Shown: piece after piece, positions 34,430 to 40,082 of the stretch
How the letters are laid out: each line of letters starts with the position of its first letter
Numbering within the stretch: the first letter of the stretch is position 1
The notes under the pieces: model-generated
What the model was told of the DNA's origin: nothing
The model's input: only the letters and a program-made list of their open reading frames with translations
Databases searched by the model: none
Translations under genes and position numbers: made by a program
Assembly (NCBI GenBank): GCA_013215605.1
Contig: JABSQW010000066.1
Location: 1 to 40,082, forward strand
DNA: 40,082 nucleotides
DNA from: Myxococcales bacterium
GTDB taxonomy: Bacteria; Myxococcota_A; UBA9160; SMWR01
Direction: 5' to 3'

Positions 34430-35308
34430 ATGAAGGGCATCATCCTCGCCGGCGGATCGGGAACGCGCCTGCATCCCATCACACGTGGCCTGAGCAAGCA
34501 GCTGCTCCCGATCTACGACAAGCCGATGGTCTACTACCCGATGTCGACGCTCATGTTGGCGGGGATTCGCGAGATCCTGCTGATCTCGACGCCCGAGGAT
34601 CTTCCATCGTTTCGCCGGCTGTTCGGCGACGGTTCGGACCTCGGGATCGACCTCCACTACGCCGAGCAGCCGAGCCCCGACGGGCTCGCGCAAGCGTTCA
34701 TCATCGGGCGCGATTTCCTGGGCAGCGACAGCGTTGCGCTCGCCCTCGGCGACAACATTTTCTACGGACAGGGCCTCGGCGCCATCTTGCAGCGGTCCGC
34801 ACACCGGACCCAGGGCGCCACCATCTTCGGTTACTGGGTGAAAGATCCCGAGCGCTACGGCGTGGTCGAGTTCGGTCCCGAGGGCAAGGTGGTGGGGATC
34901 GAGGAGAAGCCCGCGCATCCGCGTTCGAGCTACGCGGTGACCGGTCTCTACTTCTACGACAACCGCGTGGTCGACATCGCGGCCGACCTCGAGCCGAGTC
35001 CTCGCGGCGAACTCGAGATCACCGATGTCAACATCGTGTACCTCGGCTTCGGCGATCTCCACGTCGAGCAACTCGGGCGCGGCTTCGCGTGGCTCGACAC
35101 GGGCACCCACGAGTCGCTCCTCCAAGCCTCGAACTTCGTCGAAACCATCGAGGAACGCCAGGGACTCAAGATCGCCTGCCTCGAAGAGATCGCGTACCGC
35201 CAGGGTTTCATCGACCGCAGCAAGCTCGAACGACTCGGAACGGAGCTCGAAAAGACCGCCTACGGCCAGTACCTGCTGAAGCTGGCACTAGAGGACGGCC
35301 GACCGTGA
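34430..35308 (+). CDS. rmlA: Glucose-1-phosphate thymidylyltransferase
   Basis: Makes dTDP-glucose from dTTP and glucose-1-phosphate, the first step of dTDP-L-rhamnose synthesis for O-antigen or other glycans. The protein has 292 residues, the normal length. It has [29 protein letters not shown] at the N-terminus, [28 protein letters not shown] and [12 protein letters not shown]. Start ATG 34430 matches the family; the track's 34304 start lies within the palindromic element. rmlC overlaps its stop (GTGA). rmlB and rmlD are not in the window, so the pathway is completed elsewhere. Confidence 0.97.
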   Translation: MKGIILAGGSGTRLHPITRGLSKQLLPIYDKPMVYYPMSTLMLAGIREILLISTPEDLPSFRRLFGDGSDLGIDLHYAEQPSPDGLAQAFIIGRDFLGSDSVALALGDNIFYGQGLGAILQRSAHRTQGATIFGYWVKDPERYGVVEFGPEGKVVGIEEKPAHPRSSYAVTGLYFYDNRVVDIAADLEPSPRGELEITDVNIVYLGFGDLHVEQLGRGFAWLDTGTHESLLQASNFVETIEERQGLKIACLEEIAYRQGFIDRSKLERLGTELEKTAYGQYLLKLALEDGRP

Positions 35309-35859
35309 AGTTCATCGAAACCCCCATCCCGGGCGTGGTCCTCATCGAGCCCGACGTGTTCGGTGACGTGCGCGGCTTCTTCCTCGAGACGTACCACGCC
35401 GAGCGATACCGCGAGAACGGCATCCCGCTCACCTTCGTGCAGGACAACCACTCGTCGTCCGTCCGCGGAACCCTGCGCGGACTGCACGCCCAGCACCCGC
35501 GAGCCCAGGGCAAGCTCATCCGCGCCATCGAGGGCGAGATCTACGACGTCGCGGTCGATGCTCGGCGCGGATCCCCCAGCTACGGTCGGTACTTCGCCGC
35601 CCTGCTCTCGTCCGAGAACAAGAAGCAGCTGTACGCTCCTCCGGGTCTCGTCCACGGCTTCTGCGTCACGAGCGAGACCGCGCAGGTCGAATACAAGTGC
35701 ACGGAGTTCTACCACCCGGGCGACGAACTCAGCGTCCTCTGGAACGACCCCGACCTCGGCATCCCATGGCCCATCGAGTCCCCGATCCTCTCCGACAAGG
35801 ATCGCAGCGCCCCCCGGTTGAAGGACATCCAGGACCGCCTGCTCGACTTCGAACCCTGA
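35305..35859 (+). CDS. rmlC: dTDP-4-dehydrorhamnose 3,5-epimerase
   Basis: Epimerises dTDP-4-keto-6-deoxyglucose at C3 and C5. The protein has 184 residues with a cupin fold. Signatures are [35 protein letters not shown] (active-site Arg and His), [33 protein letters not shown] and [11 protein letters not shown]. The start is GTG 35305, overlapping the rmlA stop, which shows translational coupling. The track's 520-aa ORF fuses it to an out-of-frame reading of rmlA. The next gene, on the other strand, ends 16 bp away. Confidence 0.96.
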   Translation: MKFIETPIPGVVLIEPDVFGDVRGFFLETYHAERYRENGIPLTFVQDNHSSSVRGTLRGLHAQHPRAQGKLIRAIEGEIYDVAVDARRGSPSYGRYFAALLSSENKKQLYAPPGLVHGFCVTSETAQVEYKCTEFYHPGDELSVLWNDPDLGIPWPIESPILSDKDRSAPRLKDIQDRLLDFEP

Positions 35860-35875
35860 GGACGCTCCTCGACCG

Positions 35876-36040
35876 CTAGAAGTCTTCTTCGAATTCCACG
35901 GTCGCTTCGGACTCGACGTCTTCCGTCAGGCGAAGGGGGGAGGCGCAGAAGACGCAGAGGATTTCGTCGCGCTTCTTCTCATCGCCGTTCAGGGGGATAT
36001 CGGCGCTGCAGACCGGGCACTCGAGTTCGCTGATCGCCAT
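35876..36040 (-). CDS. 54-aa LysW-like zinc-ribbon protein (not in ORF track)
   Basis: Reading the minus strand from ATG 36040 gives 54 residues, too short for the ORF track. It contains CPVC (residues 8-11) and CVFC (29-32), a four-Cys zinc ribbon, and an acidic C-terminus (VEFEEDF). Size and layout resemble LysW, the amino-group carrier protein of lysine or arginine biosynthesis, which is also about 54 residues with two CxxC pairs and an acidic end. The EDWGE terminus of true LysW is absent, so a carrier role is unproven. It starts 21 nt after the apbE stop, so it is probably the last gene of the flavinylation operon. Generic zinc-ribbon protein is the safe label. Confidence 0.75.
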   Translation of the reverse strand: MAISELECPVCSADIPLNGDEKKRDEILCVFCASPLRLTEDVESEATVEFEEDF

Positions 36041-36061
36041 GCCCTGATTTCGGAAGCGCCG

Positions 36062-37111
36062 TCAGCGCACTTGAGTTTCAGACTCCGGCTCGAGGGGCTC
36101 GAAGTCGACCGCCGCCGGCCAGCCGCTGGTGGTCGTGATCGTGCCGTCCTCGTCTGCGAGCATGCCTTCGCAGTTCGGCTGGGCCTCGACGATGGCGATT
36201 CCCTCCTCCTCTCCGGCGATCAGGAGGGCCTTGCTGAGCGCCTCGGCGAGGGAGGCACTCCTGGCGACCACCACGGCCTGACGGCGACGGGTGAGGGGCA
36301 TCCCCGTGCGCGGATCGAGGATGTGCCCGTACTCGACGCCTTCGATCACAGCGAACTCGCCCAGGCTCCCCGACACCGAGAGCGCTTGATCGCGCAACGT
36401 CACCAGCCCCACCGCGGACGACGCGGGACCCCGGACGAGCAAGCGCCAGCCGTGGGCGCCGGGCGGCGCGCCCAGCGCCCACGTACTGCTCTGACCGAAG
36501 CTCAGCAGTCCGCTGCGGATGCCGAGTTTGCGGAGCTTCGGCACGAGTTGGTCGAGTGCGTAGCCCTTGGCAACACCCCCCAGATCGATCGCAACTCCCT
36601 CGCGCGCAAAGCTCACCCGCCCGTCTCCGTATACGCGCACGTAGCCGGCCCCGACGAGTTCGCGCGCGCGGTCGAGCTCTTCCGGTGTCGGCGGGACCCC
36701 CGTGCGCGCCGCGTCGATCCAGAGCTCCACGAGCGGGCCGATGGTCACATCGAACGTCCCGCGCGTGACCGTCGTGTAGACGAGCGATTGCGAGAGCACC
36801 GCGCTCACATCCTCCGCGACTTGCTGAGGCGCGCGATGGGCTTCGCGATTGAGGCGACTGACGTCGCTCTCGGGATCCCACGAACTGATCTTCCCCTCGA
36901 TCTCGGCGATTTTCTCGAAGAGTTCGTCGATGATCTCGCGCGCCTCCGCATCGGCGCCTTCTTCTTCCACCACCGTGATTTCGAGCACGGTGCCCATCGC
37001 GAGCCGGCCGTCGCTCACGAGTTTCGGGGCGGATGCCGGCGCGGTGGTGGAGCCGCCCGACGCACAACTGAGTGCCAGCAGGAGCGACGCCGCGAGCAGG
37101 CGAATTCTCAC
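36062..37111 (-). CDS. apbE: FAD:protein FMN transferase (ApbE), lipoprotein
   Basis: Transfers FMN from FAD to a Thr in exported flavoproteins. The start is GTG 37111, which overlaps the upstream stop (GTGA); the track ORF from 37606 adds about 165 spurious residues. The protein has 349 residues with lipobox LALSC. Family motifs are AMGTVLEITV, SSWDPESDVSRLNR, FDVTIGPLVELW, AIDLGGVAKGYALDQL, SFGQSSTWALG and GHILDPRTGMPL. The Asp of HILDP and nearby Thr bind Mg and FAD. It acts in the periplasm. The FMN-binding protein two genes upstream is its obvious substrate. Confidence 0.94.
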   Translation of the reverse strand: MRIRLLAASLLLALSCASGGSTTAPASAPKLVSDGRLAMGTVLEITVVEEEGADAEAREIIDELFEKIAEIEGKISSWDPESDVSRLNREAHRAPQQVAEDVSAVLSQSLVYTTVTRGTFDVTIGPLVELWIDAARTGVPPTPEELDRARELVGAGYVRVYGDGRVSFAREGVAIDLGGVAKGYALDQLVPKLRKLGIRSGLLSFGQSSTWALGAPPGAHGWRLLVRGPASSAVGLVTLRDQALSVSGSLGEFAVIEGVEYGHILDPRTGMPLTRRRQAVVVARSASLAEALSKALLIAGEEEGIAIVEAQPNCEGMLADEDGTITTTSGWPAAVDFEPLEPESETQVR

Positions 37112-37629
37112 GGGCCGGGATTCGGTACGGGGTCCCCCGCGTAGTTGCGCCCCTGATTGCCTCCGAAGACGACCCGCAGTGACAAGATGACGAGCAGTGC
37201 GAGGCTCGTCTGCAGTAGAAGGAAGCCCGCGATCTTTGCATAAGCGAACCACGGATGACCGAAGCGCACCAACCAGCCCGCCCCCTCGTCGAGCAATGCC
37301 GAGAAGAAAGGGACCACCACCAGCCAGGCCTTCACGGAATTGCGCAGGGGGATGAACAGCACCAGGTGGGTGAGCACCAGCAGCAACATCCCCATAGCGA
37401 ACAGGTGGAAGTGGGAGACTTCGAGCAATCCCTGGTAGCTGCGCGGCGAGAGAAAGCGTTCCTCGGAGCCCAGGTAGTACTCCACCACCGACTGGTAGGT
37501 GAGGCTCATCTTCGCGAAGTAGAGCAACGCGTTGGTGATCCACAGGCCCGAAACGTACAGCGCGTAGAGCGCCACGATGGTCTGGAGAAGCCGGTTGCGG
37601 TTCCACTCGCCGGTGATCACGAAGCGCAA
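37108..37629 (-). CDS. Four-helix membrane protein with conserved-looking His residues
   Basis: A 173-residue protein with about four hydrophobic segments (near 15-37, 74-94, 99-118 and 132-155). The second segment reads SHFHLFAMGMLLLVLTHL, with His73, His75 and His88; another His lies in RFGHPWFAY (His125). His75 and His88 are 13 residues apart on one helix, similar to the spacing in di-haem b-type cytochromes, so haem binding is possible. It lies between the FMN-binding protein and apbE, overlapping the latter by 4 nt, which suggests it carries electrons across the inner membrane to the periplasmic flavin. The start is TTG 37629; GTG 37620 is an alternative. I do not recognise a named family with certainty. 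Confidence 0.7.
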   Translation of the reverse strand: MRFVITGEWNRNRLLQTIVALYALYVSGLWITNALLYFAKMSLTYQSVVEYYLGSEERFLSPRSYQGLLEVSHFHLFAMGMLLLVLTHLVLFIPLRNSVKAWLVVVPFFSALLDEGAGWLVRFGHPWFAYAKIAGFLLLQTSLALLVILSLRVVFGGNQGRNYAGDPVPNPGP

Positions 37630-37633
37630 AAGG

Positions 37634-38221
37634 TCAGTGCCCGCCCTGGATCAAGACTTCGTACAGGGCGAGCGCCCTGCGCACGCCCCCTGCAGCAGCG
37701 TGGGTCGAGAGCGTCGCTCCGACGACGGCATGGACATCCCTCCCCACACCGAGCGCCGAGGAGAGAGACGCAGTGTCGAACTGACGATACCAGCGCTCGA
37801 TGGGGAGATACTCGAGCGGCTCGTGAAATGCCAACACCCGCACGGACCGCACCACGCCCTCGGGGCTCAGAACCACCATCAAGGCCTCGGGAAACGTGCG
37901 GACCTGGTGGAGATCCACCAGCGCATAGCCGGAAACCTCGCCCTTGGTGCGAGCCGTGAAGATCCGTACCAGGCGGTTCTCCACGCGTTCCCTCGACAGC
38001 TCCTGAACCCGCTCCACCTGCTCGTCGGTCAGCAGGTGGGTCGAGGATTCGATCTCGTCCCCAACGGCGAAGGCCTCCGCTACCGCTTCCGAGCGGCTGG
38101 CGAAGACCTTGGCGTAGGCAGGGGTAGCGGCACCCGCCCACGCGATCAGGGCCAGAAGTACACCTCCGACCCAGCCCGATCCGATCCTAGAAGACAAAGC
38201 CGATACCGACGTTGAATTCAT
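37634..38221 (-). CDS. Exported FMN-binding-domain protein, predicted ApbE substrate
   Basis: A 195-residue protein with a signal peptide (about 12-37, VLLALIAWAGAATPAYA). The C-terminal half resembles the FMN-binding domain of NqrC/RnfG-type proteins: GEVSGYALVDLHQVRTFPEALMVVLSPEG, then VRVLAFHEPLEYLPIERW. The attachment motif is HAVVGATLST, with Thr170 the likely flavin acceptor. The usual form is DAVSGAT, so Asp and Ser are replaced by His and Val. Four nt separate it from the membrane protein. The ATG at 38221 lies inside the porin's last codons (35-nt overlap). A TTG 24 nt later would also keep the signal peptide. Confidence 0.8.
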   Translation of the reverse strand: MNSTSVSALSSRIGSGWVGGVLLALIAWAGAATPAYAKVFASRSEAVAEAFAVGDEIESSTHLLTDEQVERVQELSRERVENRLVRIFTARTKGEVSGYALVDLHQVRTFPEALMVVLSPEGVVRSVRVLAFHEPLEYLPIERWYRQFDTASLSSALGVGRDVHAVVGATLSTHAAAGGVRRALALYEVLIQGGH

Positions 38222-39548
38222 CCGCGTAGGAATCGTCGCCCGCTGCCGACGAGATGTTCCGGTAGTCGAGCTTTACCACCACCTGGGGGATCGGCTTATA
38301 GGAGACCCCCACCGTGTGATAGTGCATGTCCTTGTACTTGGAATTCGCCACATCGGCGCCATCCATCTCGTGCTGCAGGTCGAGGTACGAGAAGCGGTAG
38401 AACGGCTCGAGGCTCTGCCTGCTGCCCGGGCGGATCCACTGCATGACGTCGTAGCCGATCTCCCCGTAGGCGCCGAGCATCTGTTTGGCGTTGTTCGGGT
38501 CTTTGCACTTATCCGTCACAACGCCACCACAGACAGCAAAGACGCGTGCATTGAGATCAGCAGCACCATCGAGGTTCGAGCCCGTCACCAATCCGCGCAC
38601 CCGGGCCCCGTGGCCCTGGTACTGGGCGTGGACGTCCCAGATCGTCGTGGTCAGAGCCAGGCCACCGAGATCGGCATCATCCTGCCCCGAATCGCCGTAG
38701 TAGAACGAGGCCCCAAGGTCCCAGGCATCGCTGGGCGTCCAGTCGACACGCGCGACCAGCGCACCGTTGTTGGCGATGGCCTTGCCGCCCTTCTGGCGAC
38801 CCTTGCGGAAACCGTCTTGGCCCCGAAAGTCGGCGCCCTCGAAGCCGTTCATCGCGTAGAGCTTGTAGGTGAGCCCCTCGGCCAGGGTCCCGTACAGGCC
38901 CACTCCGTTCTCGCGCCAGGTGGACGGAATGATGGTCTGCTCGACCCGCGGCCGGAAGTTCCCGAAGTAGGTCACGGGCTCGTGCATCTCGTTGATGAAC
39001 CCCATGGGAACCAACATCAGGCCGGCCCGCACGTTCACCCAGTCCCGCAGCATGAAGTCGAGGGTCGCGAACTCGACCCCGACCGAGCCGCCTGCCGCCG
39101 AGCCGCCGTGCTCGAACTCGATCTCGGAGTTCAACACGATCCAGTCGTTGAACTTGTAACCGGCGTACAAGACCATGCGGTAAAAGTCGGTGATGTCGTT
39201 TTCCGAGTTCGTGTCGTCACCGAGCTTCTTCGAGTAGTAGGCCTCGCCGTAGCCCCCGATCGAGAGCCCGCGGTCGATCTCGTAGACCTTCGAGGCCGCG
39301 GGGCCGAGTCCGTAGAAGCTGGCTCCATCGCTGTCAGGCACCACGGCACCGGAAACCGCCTTCTCGAGTTCGTCGGTCAGGGCTTCGACAGTGGCCTCCA
39401 AGCGAGTGATGCGATCGTCCTGATCCGCGTCGGCATCCGCCGCCTGAGCGACTCCGTTGACGCACAACAACCAAGCCGCAAAGGCGATCGCACCCCTGCT
39501 GCAACGTCTCGTGAGCGCCTGAAACTTCGAACGATTTTGCAAACGCAA
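38187..39548 (-). CDS. OprO/OprP-like outer-membrane porin
   Basis: A beta-barrel porin precursor of 453 residues when started at TTG 39548, which has GGGGAG 7 nt upstream. The track start (39638) lies inside a Fur-box-like site and gives a non-signal N-terminus. The signal peptide is about residues 19-36 (AIAFAAWLLCVNGVAQA-A). A short coiled coil (DDRITRLEATVEALTDELEKAV) precedes a barrel of alternating strands, such as LSIGGYGEAYYSKK and DWVNVRAGLMLVPMGFINE, and the protein ends VGIGFVF with the terminal Phe used for outer-membrane insertion. It resembles phosphate-selective porins in form, but the solute is unknown. First gene of the flavin operon. Confidence 0.85.
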   Translation of the reverse strand: MRLQNRSKFQALTRRCSRGAIAFAAWLLCVNGVAQAADADADQDDRITRLEATVEALTDELEKAVSGAVVPDSDGASFYGLGPAASKVYEIDRGLSIGGYGEAYYSKKLGDDTNSENDITDFYRMVLYAGYKFNDWIVLNSEIEFEHGGSAAGGSVGVEFATLDFMLRDWVNVRAGLMLVPMGFINEMHEPVTYFGNFRPRVEQTIIPSTWRENGVGLYGTLAEGLTYKLYAMNGFEGADFRGQDGFRKGRQKGGKAIANNGALVARVDWTPSDAWDLGASFYYGDSGQDDADLGGLALTTTIWDVHAQYQGHGARVRGLVTGSNLDGAADLNARVFAVCGGVVTDKCKDPNNAKQMLGAYGEIGYDVMQWIRPGSRQSLEPFYRFSYLDLQHEMDGADVANSKYKDMHYHTVGVSYKPIPQVVVKLDYRNISSAAGDDSYADEFNVGIGFVF

Positions 39549-39568
39549 CGAGAAGCTCCCCACATCTT

Positions 39569-39587
39569 GAAAATAAAAATCGTATTC
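39569..39587. promoter_or_regulatory. Second Fur-box-like site
   Basis: GAAAATAAAAATCGTATTC matches the 19-bp Fur consensus GATAATGATAATCATTATC at 13 positions. It lies about 20 bp upstream of the chosen porin start. The AT-rich background makes chance matches easier here. Confidence 0.35.
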
Positions 39588-39617
39588 GTAAAAACCGAAA
39601 CATACTCCGGTTGTCCT

Positions 39618-39636
39618 GATTTTGAAAGTCATTTTC
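39618..39636. promoter_or_regulatory. Fur-box-like site upstream of the porin-flavin operon
   Basis: GATTTTGAAAGTCATTTTC matches the 19-bp Fur consensus at 14 positions. The overlapping TGAAAATGACTTTCA (minus strand, 39623-39637) matches the 7-1-7 core TGATAATGATTATCA at 12 of 15. It lies about 70 nt before the porin start, in an AT-rich gap beside a fur-family gene. Confidence 0.6.
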
Positions 39637-39708
39637 ATCTAAGATTGTGGAGAGGGAGAGCGGGGGGAGAAACCGTATTTTTTCTGGATACTTGGAGCGT
39701 GTGCGAGA

Positions 39709-40082
39709 TCAGCTGAACTCGGTCGGGAGCCCTTCATTAGCGCTCTGGCAGTTCTCGCACAGGCCGTAGAGCTCATGCCGGTGGCGCAGGATCCGGAAGC
39801 CGTAGCGCTTGGCAATCTGGTCCTGGGCCTTCTCGATCATCTCGCACTCGAACTCCACGATGGTCCCACAGCGGGTGCAAACCAGGTGGTCGTGGTGTTC
39901 GTGGGCGATCTCGTAGCGGGTGATGCCGTCGTCGAAGTGGCGCTCCGAAGCCAGCCCGGCCTCACAGAGCAGTTTCATGGTGCGGTAGACGGTCGTGTAC
40001 CCGATGTTGGACGCCTGCTCGCGGGCTCGCTGGTAGAGCTCTTCGAACGTGGTGTGCCCGGTCTTCTCGAGAAACACGTCGA
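39709..40082 (-). CDS. fur: Fur-family metal-responsive regulator (N-terminus cut by window edge)
   Basis: The frame is open to the right edge, so the first residues are missing. The visible part has the winged helix (TFEELYQRAREQASNIGYTTVYRTMKLLCEAGL) and the dimerisation domain. Metal sites are clear: HEHHDHLVCTRCGTIVEFE (the HHDH cluster plus CxxC) and LYGLCENCQ (second CxxC, structural zinc). ERHFDDGITRYE is typical of Fur. Zur or PerR cannot be fully excluded, but the nearby Fur-box-like sites favour Fur. It is upstream of the porin operon on the same strand with a 160-bp gap. Its own promoter is outside the window. Confidence 0.9.
   Translation of the reverse strand, partial: DVFLEKTGHTTFEELYQRAREQASNIGYTTVYRTMKLLCEAGLASERHFDDGITRYEIAHEHHDHLVCTRCGTIVEFECEMIEKAQDQIAKRYGFRILRHRHELYGLCENCQSANEGLPTEFS

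Noticed and set aside
34297-35304. 520-aa ORF that would fuse rmlC to an upstream region
   Set aside because: The first 335 codons are an out-of-frame reading of rmlA; rmlC starts at GTG 35305.
39549-39638. Track start of the porin at 39638
   Set aside because: It lies within the Fur-box-like sequence and gives an N-terminus without signal-peptide features; TTG 39548 has a ribosome site and a good signal peptide.

Overview
ORGANISM. The window is high-GC, densely coding DNA from a Gram-negative bacterium. It encodes several lipoproteins with lipoboxes, a beta-barrel porin ending in Phe, and dTDP-rhamnose genes. The HflX with a long N-terminal extension, the phasin-like protein, glutaryl-CoA dehydrogenase and VWA/EF-hand-like secreted proteins suggest a Myxococcota or other former 'Deltaproteobacteria' lineage. 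This placement is inference and no rRNA is present to test it. No phage, IS transposase, CRISPR array, rRNA or tRNA was recognised. LAYOUT 0-5.6 kb (minus strand): a UvrD/PcrA helicase cut by the left edge, and a glmU-glmS pair for UDP-GlcNAc synthesis. The helicase is absent from the ORF track because it has no stop inside the window. GlmU carries a lysine-rich tail. LAYOUT 5.8-10.6 kb (plus strand): hflX-fabH, a 458-bp gap with a strong sigma70-like promoter and an operator-like palindrome, a phasin-like coiled-coil protein, a terminator, and glutaryl-CoA dehydrogenase. LAYOUT 10.6-17.9 kb: murQ (minus) diverges from mutS2 and a 3D-domain lipoprotein (plus). A minus-strand cluster of an HAD phosphatase, a protoporphyrinogen-oxidase-like flavoprotein and a GNAT remnant follows. 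A homocysteine S-methyltransferase-family gene diverges from it. The next gap holds a consensus sigma54 promoter followed by a rho-independent terminator and no ORF, which makes it a candidate small RNA gene. LAYOUT 17.9-25 kb: MFS transporter and folC, a 108-aa Cys-containing unknown protein, an NRDE/TANGO2-like protein and a patatin (all minus), then a lipoprotein with about eight DxDxDG-type repeats (plus). LAYOUT 25-29.8 kb: a VWA protein and an M28/glutaminyl-cyclase-like lipoprotein in one operon (minus), a YifB/ComM-type AAA+ protein (plus), and a 70-aa protein whose ribosome site lies in a hairpin. LAYOUT 30-34.3 kb (plus): both subunits of a type IIB topoisomerase (topo VI) with basic N-terminal tails, followed by a sulfatase-fold lipoprotein that lacks the CxPxR motif. 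LAYOUT 34.3-35.9 kb: a roughly 100-bp palindromic element, then rmlA-rmlC. LAYOUT 35.9-40.1 kb (minus): fur (partial), two Fur-box-like sites, an OprO/P-like porin, an FMN-binding protein with a GAT motif, a four-helix His-containing membrane protein, ApbE flavin transferase and a 54-aa LysW-like zinc-ribbon protein. This reads as an iron-controlled envelope flavin electron-transfer operon. MAIN LEADS: the bacterial topo VI pair, the Fur-linked flavinylation operon, and the sigma54-driven small RNA candidate. All assignments come from reading the sequence; no database search was run.
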